A DNA stretch of 34,026 nucleotides from Nostoc sp. CCCryo 231-06 (GCA_023522315.1 JAHCSU010000281.1:1-34026); one strand, 5' to 3'. Shown: positions 17,534 through 26,041, counted from the first letter of the stretch. Made by a program: numbers and translations. Notes: generated by a model not told the origin, from the sequence alone.

Positions 17534-17723
17534 ACTTGCACGAAAATTAAGGCTTTTTAACCCACGGAGGTGGGTAAAGTCTCGTGTAGACGTGGTTTCT
17601 AACCGCCCTTTTAACGTTCAGTTGACACCGAACATTGTTGTGCCCTTACAATAATTTAGTGTTCAAAGCGTGTATTCCATGCAAATGAAAAGCGCTGTAA
17701 TTTCAACGGTATAGAACTGCTTA
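17534..17723. repeat. Intergenic dispersed repeat with AACCCACGGAGGTGGGT motif
   Basis: Between the convergent alkA and STAND genes, a block at about 17560-17605 contains ACCCACGGAGGTGGGT (an imperfect palindrome) and GTGGTTTCTAACCGCC, a phrase I recall from dispersed Nostoc/Anabaena intergenic repeats. A downstream segment, AGCGCTGTAATTTCAAC, resembles AACGCTGTAATTTGAC near 10540. No gene was seen. Confidence 0.45.
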
Positions 17724-19127
17724 CTACAAACTTTCGTTGAATTTAGGCTTATTGGTTACTGATTGATAAAATCTTAGATACTCTCTAAAAACAGAAGACA
17801 GATTAAATAATTTTTCATTACCTTCTGATTTTGTGATTACAAAGCGTCTAACTAATGACTGTAACCCATTAATTATATCCATTGATGACAGTGATAACAA
17901 CTGTCTTATCTGATCTCTAGATATAGACTGATTATGTTGACTAATCTCTAACAAAATATTCTTTTCAACGTCAGATAATCTCATCCAAATTGAGTCAAAT
18001 AGAGATTTCAAATCTTCTGTCAATATCAAACTATTTTCCTTTATCAATTCAGACACTTCACCATGAAATACATCTTTAATTAATATGCTTATATACTGTA
18101 AATATGTCGGATGACCTTCATATAAATTAATTAACTGGAACCAGATTTCCTCATCTTTTAAGCTTTGACTCTGTAAAATCTGTGTAGCTGATTCATCGAG
18201 TCCTGATAATTCTAAACAATGACTCGGATAAAGTTCATTGTCTAACGATATCATTTCTTGACACTTTTCTTGACTGAGCAGAATGAAACAACTTTGATGT
18301 TCAATTTCTGTAATCATCTGTAGAAAGTTTTTATAATCCTGATACTCAGGTTTATATTGTCCTGCAAATTGTTTGTTTGTAAATATTTGCTCAAAGTTAT
18401 CAATAATAATTAAGCATCGCTTTTGATTGAATAATTGTAAGCATTGGTTTAATAAGCTACTGGTATTTATATCTTCAATGTTTGTATTTAATTCGGTGAT
18501 AATTTCTGTAATTATAGAGTTTAACGATTTGTATAATTTAATATTTTTCCAGATAACTGCATCAAAAGAAATTGTATGAATATCAATGAAGTATCTCACC
18601 AGCGCACTTTTACCAATCCCCGAAATTCCTAAGACTGAGATTAAGCGAGTATTGGGGTTCTCTATCCATTGAGATAGAGTTGAGAGTTCTTTACTACGCC
18701 CGCAAAAATTGCTTATTTTTGGGGATTGTTTTAGGTTGATATAAGATGTTTGTTGTTTAGTTTTCTCTTCGTCGTTAGCGGCTTGTTTCTGGCTATTAGA
18801 TGTATTTAGACACAAATTAATATGATTATTTATGATTCCAACTACTTGCTGCGATGAATTAAGTGAAGTTGCCAATCTTTCTATAGACCAACCGAAATTA
18901 GACTTAGTAACATCTTCACCTAATTCTTTAGATAGTATTTTATATAAATCGCGACTGACATTTCCCACATGATTTTCACTTTCATAACCAAAACCATCAG
19001 CAATTTCACTATAAGTTTGACCTTGCCAAATACCTTTAATTACTTTACTCTGTAAGTCGTTTAAATGATTTGCTGTGTGTTTAAAGACTAGTTGATCTAC
19101 CAATTGTAAAACTTCTGTAACAGTCAT
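17724..19127 (-). CDS. STAND/NB-ARC-type ATPase with an N-terminal helical/HTH domain
   Basis: The 467-aa protein begins with an about 85-residue helical region (LQSKVIKGIWQGQTYSEIAD followed by a VGNVSRDLYKILSKELGE segment). This resembles the HTH-like domain at the N-terminus of many cyanobacterial NB-ARC/WD40 proteins. A variable linker follows, then an NB-ARC-like core: FCGRSKEL (141-148), the P-loop GISGIGKSA (167-175), the Walker B CLIIIDNFE (238-246) and a C-terminal winged-helix-like part (about 375-455). The WD40 or TPR sensor repeats usually found after such a core are absent, so the protein is short. STAND proteins are signal-responsive switches in bacterial defence, regulation and cell death; which applies here is not shown. 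It is AT-rich and divergent from the GTPase gene across 200 bp. Confidence 0.85.
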   Translation of the reverse strand: MTVTEVLQLVDQLVFKHTANHLNDLQSKVIKGIWQGQTYSEIADGFGYESENHVGNVSRDLYKILSKELGEDVTKSNFGWSIERLATSLNSSQQVVGIINNHINLCLNTSNSQKQAANDEEKTKQQTSYINLKQSPKISNFCGRSKELSTLSQWIENPNTRLISVLGISGIGKSALVRYFIDIHTISFDAVIWKNIKLYKSLNSIITEIITELNTNIEDINTSSLLNQCLQLFNQKRCLIIIDNFEQIFTNKQFAGQYKPEYQDYKNFLQMITEIEHQSCFILLSQEKCQEMISLDNELYPSHCLELSGLDESATQILQSQSLKDEEIWFQLINLYEGHPTYLQYISILIKDVFHGEVSELIKENSLILTEDLKSLFDSIWMRLSDVEKNILLEISQHNQSISRDQIRQLLSLSSMDIINGLQSLVRRFVITKSEGNEKLFNLSSVFREYLRFYQSVTNKPKFNESL

Positions 19128-19327
19128 AGAAGCTAGATATGCTAAGGTTTGTAGCTATTATAACCTTGTATGAGGTTAGATTATCAAGTGTTTTCGAGGG
19201 TTTGTATTAATATTTTTTTACAAAAAACAGAAGGAAATCAAGGTTTTCCAGTCCTCAATATTTAAAACAAGTAATCTAGCATACGTAAGTAGGCTACAAA
19301 TTTTACTCAATAACCAAGCAAAAATCT
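19128..19327. promoter_or_regulatory. Divergent promoter region between STAND ATPase and GTPase genes
   Basis: This 200-bp AT-rich gap separates the two divergent starts and must contain both promoters. I cannot assign individual boxes with confidence. No coding sequence was seen. Confidence 0.4.
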
Positions 19328-20266
19328 ATGGATTTGAGAAGCATAATTCAGGATTTATCAAAAGACCTTTTGGGTGATCAGAAAATGTCTGAAGATCATT
19401 TCGAGGAAATCTACGGCAAGATTGAGGACAAGGTAAATAATGAACCTCCTCCTCGTTTTGCTTTTATTGGTGAAGCAGGGGTAGGAAAATCCTCTACACT
19501 CAATGCACTGTTTAACGCAGGTGTAGAAGTGAGTCATATCGAAGCCTGTACTCAAACAGCGAGAGGAATTGAAGTCTCTTTTAATGAACTTGAAGGAGTT
19601 AATGGAGCATTAGTTGCTTATGATATGCCCGGGTTGGGTGAAAGTCGTTTAAAACAACAAGAACATATCGCCCTTTATGAAACAGTATTAAAGGATGTTG
19701 ATGTTGCCTTGTGGATTTTAGACGCGCAAAATAGAGCGATCGCTTCTGTTCAGAAATATTTAGAAGAAGAACTACAATCTATTAATCCCAGATTACTAGA
19801 GCGAATGGTCATCGCATTAAATAAGGTAGATTTAGTGCATCCCGGAGAAACAGATTGGCATCCTTTAGCAAATTTACCCAGTGAAGAACAAGAAGCAAAT
19901 ATCAAAGGCAGAATCCGTGACGTTAAAAGAAGAATTAGAGAGGTAGTGCCTAACTGGAAAGGAACAATTGTAGGATATTCTGCTAACAGACGTTACAATT
20001 TACCTCAATTATTTGATGCAATGATGGATGCTGTCCCTAGAAAACGACAATGGGTAGTTGCATCTCGTAAAGCCTTAGCTGACTTCCTAGAATTTGTTGA
20101 TCCTCAACTATTACCTCCAGAGAAAAGACGACAAATATTGACTAATCAACAACCTCAACCAGCAAAGATGTCGGATATTATTTCGACTATACCACCAGAA
20201 GAGTTTGCTAAATTTGCAGGTGATCAAAAAGCATTTTCAGCCTGGTTAAACCAGAAAGGTTTATAG
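19328..20266 (+). CDS. Dynamin/Era-like (YfjP/HSR1-type) GTPase
   Basis: The 312-aa protein has all GTP-binding motifs: G1 GEAGVGKSS (residues 48-56), a switch I with T75/T77 in EACTQTARG, G3 DMPG (99-102), G4 NKVD (165-168) and G5 SAN (218-220). The fold resembles the 50S-ribosome-binding/HSR1 and YfjP-type GTPases. A helical C-terminal part (about 240-312) ends FSAWLNQKGL. No transmembrane segment was found. Relatives occur in mobile and phage-related contexts and next to small membrane proteins, but specific roles are unknown. The 90-aa amphipathic protein follows after 80 bp, with its own ribosome-binding site and on the same strand, so co-transcription is likely. No good ribosome-binding site is apparent before ATG 19328. 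Confidence 0.88.
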   Translation: MDLRSIIQDLSKDLLGDQKMSEDHFEEIYGKIEDKVNNEPPPRFAFIGEAGVGKSSTLNALFNAGVEVSHIEACTQTARGIEVSFNELEGVNGALVAYDMPGLGESRLKQQEHIALYETVLKDVDVALWILDAQNRAIASVQKYLEEELQSINPRLLERMVIALNKVDLVHPGETDWHPLANLPSEEQEANIKGRIRDVKRRIREVVPNWKGTIVGYSANRRYNLPQLFDAMMDAVPRKRQWVVASRKALADFLEFVDPQLLPPEKRRQILTNQQPQPAKMSDIISTIPPEEFAKFAGDQKAFSAWLNQKGL

Positions 20267-20346
20267 CCAAATATAGCAGAGTTTTTCTGGCAGCTTTGCT
20301 ACCCACTCAGATAGTAAAATCTCATCTAAAAATCAGGAGTTTGACA

Positions 20347-20619
20347 ATGACTTACGTTCCCGATGAAACTCATATTCCTAGTAATGATCTGGATCAAATC
20401 ACAGATAGATTAGTTAATCAGCTAAAATCCATGAGTGAGGCTGACCGCAGAACCGTATTAAAATCAGACGCAAGTATTAGATTTTTTGTTTCTGAGTTAT
20501 TCCGTTCCATTGCTCAAATTTTGGGTTATGTTGTAGGACGGGTTATTGGGATTGGGAGAGAGATAGTTAAAGCGGTTGAAGATGGATGGGCAGCAGGTTG
20601 GGGAGCAGGTTTAGGATAA
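20347..20619 (+). CDS. Small protein with an amphipathic or membrane-binding C-terminus
   Basis: This 90-aa protein starts at ATG 20347, preceded by CAGGAG at 20334-20339. A longer upstream frame beginning at 20296 has no ribosome-binding site and adds atypical residues. Residues 1-45 are polar and helical (DLDQITDRLVNQLKSMSEAD). Residues 46-90 are hydrophobic and glycine-rich (ILGYVVGRVIGIGREIVKAV, then EDGWAAGWGAGLG), with positively charged residues spaced through the hydrophobic stretch, as in membrane-inserting or peripheral amphipathic helices. No family is recognised. The position immediately downstream of the GTPase suggests that the two act together, perhaps with the small protein as membrane anchor or effector. 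That is inference. Confidence 0.75.
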   Translation: MTYVPDETHIPSNDLDQITDRLVNQLKSMSEADRRTVLKSDASIRFFVSELFRSIAQILGYVVGRVIGIGREIVKAVEDGWAAGWGAGLG

Positions 20620-20642
20620 ATAAAAGTTTCCTAAAAAATGAA

Positions 20643-20672
20643 AACCTCTACAAATTATTATACTTAGAGGAT
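20643..20672 (+). terminator. Weak hairpin after the GTPase/small-protein pair
   Basis: CCTCTA and TAGAGG pair around a 14-nt AT-rich loop about 25 nt after the small gene. There is no T run, and the right arm overlaps the end of the adjacent MITE-like element, so a terminator role is only possible. Confidence 0.35.
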
Positions 20673-20829
20673 GTTTGAAAAGTATTTGGCTGTGACTTTA
20701 GGCACTTTTAGATCCCCCCTAACCCCCCTTAAAAAGGGGAGAACCGGAATCAAAGTCCCCAATTTATCTCTTGATTTAGAGAGATCTAGAACTTTTGATA
20801 CCGACAAGAGGACTTTTCAAACATCCTCT
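20666..20829. mobile_element. MITE-like 164-bp element with perfect 18-bp terminal inverted repeats
   Basis: AGAGGATGTTTGAAAAGT at the left end is exactly the reverse complement of ACTTTTCAAACATCCTCT at the right end. The interior contains a CCCCCCTAACCCCCCTT/AAAGGGG segment typical of cyanobacterial repeats and no transposase. A 64-codon frame across it is an artefact of the repeat. No clear target duplication was found. Confidence 0.75.
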
Positions 20830-20847
20830 CAGAGGTTGTCACATGTG

Positions 20848-20879
20848 GTAGGGGCGCATAGCTAGCTGTGCGCCCCTAC
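20848..20879. repeat. GTAGGGGCGCA/TGCGCCCCTAC hairpin repeat
   Basis: An 11-bp perfect stem surrounds a 10-nt centre that includes AGCTAGCT. It is related to the GGGCACAGCA palindromes at 206 and 10485 and lies 35 bp from the end of dapF, where it could terminate transcription from either side. Confidence 0.75.
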
Positions 20880-20914
20880 GAACTCAAATTGACAGGGCTA
20901 GTTTATGGGGTTAC

Positions 20915-21778
20915 TTAGGATTCAGGAATCAGCACTTCTGAAAGTTTACCCGTGAATACTTGTTCAGCCGGCCCTGTCATATAAACCCGTTGGTCGATTT
21001 CTGACCATTCAATTTGTAAAGCACCACCTGGTAATTCTATCGTGGCAGTGCGATCGCATTTCCCTGTTAACACTCCAGCTACCAAGGAAGCACAAGCACC
21101 AGTCCCACAAGCTAATGTAATCCCAGCACCTCGTTCCCACACCCGCATTTTCAAATAGTCACGGCGTACCACTTGAATAAATTCGGTATTTATGCGTTGC
21201 GGAAAAACTGGGTGATGCTCAAATTTCGGGCCGATGGTTTCTAGCTCAATTGCTGCTACATCTTCCACAAAGGTAATGCAGTGGGGATTTCCCATATTTA
21301 CACAGGTGACATCCCAAGTTTGCCCCGCCACCTCTAACGGCAGAGAAATTACTTTTTCTTGGGCGGGTGTAAGGGTGGTAGGAATTTCGCCAGCGAGTAA
21401 CCTGGGTAAACCCATGTCTACTTTAACTTGACCATTAGATAAGAGTTGGGGAGTCATTACACCACCCAAAGTATGAATGCGATATGAATCTTGATTTCGG
21501 GATTCGCCTTCTAAGTCTGCCAAAAAGCCAGCTAAACAGCGAATGCCATTGCCACACATTTCTGGTTCTGAACCATCAGAATTAAAAATCCGCATGGTGT
21601 AGTCAGTGCCATTTTCTCCCGGTAGGGCAAAAATTACACCATCAGCACCGATACCAAAATGGCGATCGCACAACTTGATGGCTTGCTCTGGAGTCACTAC
21701 AGGCTCAGATGACGAGCGATTATCAATCAGAATAAAGTCGTTGCCTAGACCGTGATACTTAGTAAATTCGATTGCCAT
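20915..21778 (-). CDS. dapF: Diaminopimelate epimerase
   Basis: DapF interconverts LL- and meso-diaminopimelate, a cofactor-independent step in lysine and peptidoglycan synthesis in the cytoplasm. The 287-aa protein has both catalytic cysteines in their signatures: MCGNGIRC (C75) and LACGTGACA (C224). It also has the [13 protein letters not shown]-terminus and the [10 protein letters not shown] segment. It is slightly longer than typical (about 275-280 aa) and otherwise complete. It diverges from hfq across 69 bp, so the two may share a regulatory region. Confidence 0.97.
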   Translation of the reverse strand: MAIEFTKYHGLGNDFILIDNRSSSEPVVTPEQAIKLCDRHFGIGADGVIFALPGENGTDYTMRIFNSDGSEPEMCGNGIRCLAGFLADLEGESRNQDSYRIHTLGGVMTPQLLSNGQVKVDMGLPRLLAGEIPTTLTPAQEKVISLPLEVAGQTWDVTCVNMGNPHCITFVEDVAAIELETIGPKFEHHPVFPQRINTEFIQVVRRDYLKMRVWERGAGITLACGTGACASLVAGVLTGKCDRTATIELPGGALQIEWSEIDQRVYMTGPAEQVFTGKLSEVLIPES

Positions 21779-21847
21779 TTGCTCAAGGATGAATTATCAA
21801 GGATTAGTTACTCTTCATTTTGCCTTGTACATTCATCTTTACTAAAA

Positions 21848-22066
21848 ATGCTTACCGAATTTGACACCACTTTACCCAGTATTAGACAAGTCCAAAACCT
21901 GATTAAACAAACAACGCCAGTAGAGTTAAAGCTGCTAACTGGTGATGTGATTACAGGAAAGCTTTTATGGCAAGATCCACACTGTATCTGTATTGCTGAT
22001 GAAAACAGTCAGCAAACCACTATTTGGAAACATGCGATCGCATACATCAAGCCGAAAGTGAGTTAG
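21848..22066 (+). CDS. hfq: Hfq, cyanobacterial type
   Basis: The 72-aa Sm-like protein reads MLTEFDTTLPSIRQVQNLI at the N-terminus, followed by VELKLLTGDVITGKLLWQDP and the Sm2 region TIWKHAIAYIKPK. I chose ATG 21848 because MLTEFDTTLP is the expected start; the longer frame adds 32 unrelated codons over the dapF-hfq gap. Cyanobacterial Hfq forms the hexamer but lacks the classic Sm2 YKHA motif (here WKHA) and several RNA-binding residues. In Synechocystis it acts with the pilus ATPase PilB rather than as a general sRNA chaperone. Whether that holds here is inference. Confidence 0.95.
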   Translation: MLTEFDTTLPSIRQVQNLIKQTTPVELKLLTGDVITGKLLWQDPHCICIADENSQQTTIWKHAIAYIKPKVS

Positions 22067-22172
22067 GAGTGAGGCAGAAAAATCACACGAAGGAGGCATT
22101 AACTTTTGACTTCCGCCTTGCGGTACTAGCTAGGGGAGTCTTAAAACTTAAACTATCCGCAGGCAGAAGCGC

Positions 22173-24479
22173 TCAAAGAGTTTCTGCCTCACCAGCTTTC
22201 AGTACTGGGAGAGAAAGGGGTGCTGAAGTAGCGATCGCAAATAACTGTTCTAGTTGACTCAAACCTGTTAAGCTACCACATAACAATACTTGGTCGCCGA
22301 CTCGCAAATCCATGCCGCCATCAGGATAGCGGATAAATTTACCATCGCGCCGGATCGCCTGTACCTGTACTCCATATTGCTTGCCGATATCTAAATCTGC
22401 AAGGGTTTTACCTAGTGTTGGCGCATCTGCATTGACTGTAACCCACTGGCAAGCACTATTTTCTCCGGGAACAGCAGCTTGTCCTTTAGCGAATTCTGCT
22501 AAAGCTGCTAGTTCTTCATCTGCTCCAACTACTAGCAGGCGATCGCCTTGTTCCAATTTGGTTTGATTATTAGGATAATCGATTTCATCGCCGTTAGCGC
22601 GGCGAATTGCCATCAAACTCGCTCCTGTTAAGTAGCGCATATCTGCTTCTTCTATGGTCATGCCAATTAAGGGCGAATCAGATGGTAGAGGATACCAGCG
22701 CTGATTTAAATCGCGAGTTGCTTGGCGCAAATCACGAGCAACTTCAGTAGCAGAACGCTCTGGACGAAAATCTAAATAATGATCATTGCGGATTTGCTGC
22801 ATTTCCCGTTGGACGACATCTGGCGACAACAAGCCTAAGCTAGTTAATAAATGAGTTGCCATTTCTAAACTGGCTTCAAACTCTGGTTGCACAACTTCTT
22901 TCGCTCCCAATTGATACAGCACCTCAATATTTTTATCCTGGGTAGCACGGACAACCAAATCTAATTCTGGGCGCAATTCCAGAGCGCGTTTCAAGCAAAG
23001 ACGGGTACTCATTGGGTCTGGGAGTGCGATCGCCATTCCTTTGGCATGATTCACCCCGGCGGTTTCTAGAACATGTAAACTCACGCAATTGCCATAGACA
23101 TAAGACACCCCAGCTTCACGCAACTGCTGAATTCTACTCTCTGATTGGTCAATTACCACCACAGGTATGTCGTGTTGCAGCAACAACCTCACTAAATTTT
23201 TGCCAACTCGCCCATAACCGCAGACTACCAGATGGTCTTTGAAGGGCAAATTTTCCGATACATCCCGCGCCTCTTGTTCTTCTAAGTACGGTTTCAACCA
23301 GGGCATCGATTCGGCAAAGTTAAATAAAAATGGCACTAACCGCAGCACAAAGGGAGTAAGCATGAGAGTGACTGCGGTGGTTCCCAAAATTAATAAGTAT
23401 ATCTGTCGGGACACCAGCCCCAAAGACTGCCCTTCGCTGGCGAGAACAAAGGAAAATTCCCCAATTTGCGCCAGTCCCAAACCGGCGATTATCGCTGTTT
23501 TCAAAGGGTAGCCAAACAGCTTTACTAGGGGCGTGATAATCAAAAATTTACCTAGAAAAACTAGTGCCACCAACCCTAAAATCAATTCCAGGTTGTTCCA
23601 CAAAAATACTGGGTCGATTAACATGCCAATGGCGGCAAAAAATAAACTGGCAAAGATATCTCGCAGTGGTTCGACATAAGTCAGGGTTTGATCGGCGTAT
23701 TCCACCTCAGAAATCATCAAACCGGCGACAAATGCCCCCATCTCAATCGATAGCCCCAAATACTCTGTCAACAGAGCAATGCCCAAACATAGGGCTACAA
23801 CTCCTAATAAAAATAGTTCTCGGCTTTCGGTACGGGCTAACAGTCGCAATAAAGGCGGTATCAGCCAAATCCCCGCAGCTATTGCACCAGCAGCGAATAA
23901 AGCAATCAAAGCTAGGGCTGTTAGCACAGCGATGCCAATAGTTTCTGCTGGTTGGTTAAGGGCTGGTAAGACTGCTAACATCAGTCCCAGTGCTAAGTCC
24001 TGTACTACCAAAATCCCTAGCATCACTTGCCCGTGAGGCGTTTCTGTTTCGTTGCGTTCCATCAAGCATTTGAGGACAACTGCTGTGGAAGACAAGGATA
24101 GAATACACCCCAAAAACATGCCCTTAGCAGGTAAGGCTCCCCAGGCTCCGGTTAACCCGCATACCACAACTGTGACCAAAATAGTCAGAGCAATCTGAAG
24201 TCCACCTCCACCAAGAGCGATCGCTTTTACCTTCTTAAGTTCCGCCAAGGAAAATTCTACACCCAAGGCAAATAACAAAAAGGCGACACCAAACTGTGCT
24301 AGAGTCTCTACTTGAATAAGTTCTTTAATCAATCCTAGTCCGGCTGGGCCAATGATCATTCCGCCAATGAGATACCCTAGCAGCACGGGTTGTCGCAAAA
24401 GTGCCGCCAACAGTCCGCCACAGGCTGCAACGCCTAAAACTAAAACTAAATCAACAATTAGCCTAAAATCTTCTTGCAC
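22173..24479 (-). CDS. CPA2-family cation/proton antiporter with C-terminal RCK domains
   Basis: The 768-aa protein has an N-terminal KefB/GerN-like antiporter domain of about 12 membrane helices (residues about 5-390), including LLGYLIGGMIIGPAGLGLI, a FALGVEFSL segment and MGAFVAGLMISEVEY. A TrkA-N/RCK nucleotide-binding domain follows, with the Rossmann motif VVCGYGRVGKN (about 415-530). Then come two TrkA-C domains (about 605-672 and 683-750, ending DRLLVVGADEEL and DQVLLCGSLTGL). Such proteins exchange K+ or Na+ for H+ and are gated by nucleotides or other small molecules bound to RCK. Ion selectivity cannot be read reliably. Complete and apparently monocistronic. Confidence 0.93.
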   Translation of the reverse strand: MQEDFRLIVDLVLVLGVAACGGLLAALLRQPVLLGYLIGGMIIGPAGLGLIKELIQVETLAQFGVAFLLFALGVEFSLAELKKVKAIALGGGGLQIALTILVTVVVCGLTGAWGALPAKGMFLGCILSLSSTAVVLKCLMERNETETPHGQVMLGILVVQDLALGLMLAVLPALNQPAETIGIAVLTALALIALFAAGAIAAGIWLIPPLLRLLARTESRELFLLGVVALCLGIALLTEYLGLSIEMGAFVAGLMISEVEYADQTLTYVEPLRDIFASLFFAAIGMLIDPVFLWNNLELILGLVALVFLGKFLIITPLVKLFGYPLKTAIIAGLGLAQIGEFSFVLASEGQSLGLVSRQIYLLILGTTAVTLMLTPFVLRLVPFLFNFAESMPWLKPYLEEQEARDVSENLPFKDHLVVCGYGRVGKNLVRLLLQHDIPVVVIDQSESRIQQLREAGVSYVYGNCVSLHVLETAGVNHAKGMAIALPDPMSTRLCLKRALELRPELDLVVRATQDKNIEVLYQLGAKEVVQPEFEASLEMATHLLTSLGLLSPDVVQREMQQIRNDHYLDFRPERSATEVARDLRQATRDLNQRWYPLPSDSPLIGMTIEEADMRYLTGASLMAIRRANGDEIDYPNNQTKLEQGDRLLVVGADEELAALAEFAKGQAAVPGENSACQWVTVNADAPTLGKTLADLDIGKQYGVQVQAIRRDGKFIRYPDGGMDLRVGDQVLLCGSLTGLSQLEQLFAIATSAPLSLPVLKAGEAETL

Positions 24480-25333
24480 CAGTTTTAAAAGAACTATTTA
24501 TTAAGACCTATTAATTCAGCATACAAAGTTTTATCGTCTCAAACAGCTTGTTTAGTGAAGGGGCGACAAAATGGGCATGGGGCAGTTCTTGCAGGGGGCA
24601 GGGGCAATTAAGCAAATACCCGGAACCCCACCCCGCCAAAGCTATGCTTTAGCTCCCCTTGCCAAGGGGAGGGGTTTTTTATTATACCTGAGTTCGACGT
24701 AAGAAAAAGTCTGAAAACTAGACAGAATAAAGCTTATAGCAACATACGTCCCTTTGACTCAATATCAATATCATCTAACCCACACCCATACAACCCCATT
24801 TCTGCCTGGATTAGAGACCTTTTTATTACATCGAACTCAGGTTATATAAAGCTTTCATGAACTTGATTTTTGCTTGACCAGAGATGTCTTCAGCTTCAAA
24901 CATAAAATTAGCTTATGTATTTTTAGCATAGGTATATATAAAAAATTTGTTTCTGGCACAATAACTAAATGCGTTCTTATCAAAAAACAATCGAAATTTC
25001 AGAAGATATCGAATTTTCAATAAGCGAAAAAAATATATCTGTACGAAGGATAAAACTCAGATTATATTTATTTTATGATGTATAAGATTTTACATAGCTT
25101 AACATCTTGAAGTTTTGGTAAAGATGTTTATGTGACCTTGGGTTAGTGATAGATATCTAGTTACGGCTAGATCAAAAATAATTTCTTGGTAAATACTCAA
25201 TCAAATAACCGAATTTTGAGCAAATTACTTTTCATTTGCGGAATCAATCGTGCAAAAAGCCCAAAAAGAATCATTCTCTTAGCCTCAATTCTTCCAAATC
25301 TTAGCCTTTCTAACATCTAGGAGCTATAAGTCC
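24480..25333. other. Long intergenic region with hairpins and a MITE-like element, no gene
   Basis: This 854-bp stretch contains GGGCATGGGGCA-type repeats (about 24570-24605), a CCCC/GGGG hairpin block ending in a T run (about 24627-24680) and the inverted-repeat element at 24687-24841. From about 24900 it is AT-rich 5' DNA of the exported-protein gene. No ORF longer than a few dozen codons has coding character. The promoter of the downstream gene must be here but was not located. Confidence 0.55.
24687..24841. mobile_element. MITE-like 155-bp element with 5-bp target duplication
   Basis: The left end CCTGAGTTCGACGTAA and the right end TTACATCGAACTCAGG are inverted repeats with one mismatch. 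TTATA flanks both ends directly (24682-24686 and 24842-24846), which fits a transposition target duplication. It carries no coding sequence. The right-hand 70 bp recur at 25971-26041. Confidence 0.75.
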
Positions 25334-25795
25334 ATGAAAAAAGTATTAGCACTTTTCCTTGCAGCAATTGTTTCCAATTTTGCTTTAAGCAGTCCAGTTT
25401 TAGCAGAAACAAGATATGTTCAAGCAGGTGGTCAACAAACAGTTGGTTCTGACAATTACACTGATATTATAGGTTTGAGGCTTATTCTTCCCAAAGCAAA
25501 GCTATCTGGACAAACTAACGCAATTGTTACGTTAAACCTGCCTATTCCTTACGCAATAGGTGCAAACTTTCCTGGTATATCTTATAGAATTCTTGCAAAT
25601 GGAGTAGAAGTTGGAATGGGTGGTTTTACTTATATTTCCAAACAACCAGACTCTTTTGCAAGAGTTCCTAGTACCTTAGTAGCTAATGTTCAATTGTCAA
25701 CAAACCAAGAAACCGTAGTTACGGCTCAGTGGCTTGGTGTTCGTGGTAGTACTGGTATTATTGATACTTATGCAAGTCTTTCAGCCGTTTGGTAA
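25334..25795 (+). CDS. Small exported protein of unknown function
   Basis: The 153-aa protein has a classic Sec signal peptide: MKKVLALFLAAIVSNFALSS, with a likely cleavage after VLA, around residue 24. The mature about 128 residues are rich in Thr, Val, Gly and Ile with alternating patterns (AIVTLNLPIPYAIGANFPG, TVVTAQWLGVRGSTG), suggesting an all-beta fold. No cysteine, lipobox or catalytic motif was seen. The start is supported by AGGAG at 25319-25323. It is flanked by repeat-rich DNA and is probably monocistronic. I do not recognise the family. Export to periplasm or outside is likely. Confidence 0.8.
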   Translation: MKKVLALFLAAIVSNFALSSPVLAETRYVQAGGQQTVGSDNYTDIIGLRLILPKAKLSGQTNAIVTLNLPIPYAIGANFPGISYRILANGVEVGMGGFTYISKQPDSFARVPSTLVANVQLSTNQETVVTAQWLGVRGSTGIIDTYASLSAVW

Positions 25796-25970
25796 AATCA
25801 GAAAATCGTAGGGGGAGCAACGCTCTAACAGTGAAGTCCTAAAACCAAGAGCATAAATAGGCTATTTCGGGATGCGATCGCAGCAATCAAAAAACCTGGT
25901 TTTATTGAGAATTTAGCGATGTAATTGATAATTAAACCCCGATCTCACATTTTCGCGTTGCTCACGCTGT

Positions 25971-26041
25971 CATCTAACCCACACCCATACAACCCCATTT
26001 CTGCCTGGATTAGAGACCTTTTTTTTTACGTCGAACTCAGG
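25971..26041. mobile_element. Truncated second copy of the CCTGAG...CTCAGG element
   Basis: This copy matches 24772-24841 almost base for base, including the terminal CGTCGAACTCAGG, but the left half and left terminal repeat are missing. It appears to be a decayed, 5'-truncated copy in the same orientation, 1.2 kb away on the other side of the exported-protein gene. Confidence 0.75.

Noticed and set aside
20671..20865. 64-codon ORF after the GTPase cluster
   Set aside because: It lies within the MITE-like element and its CCCCCC/GGGG repeat; coding character is absent.
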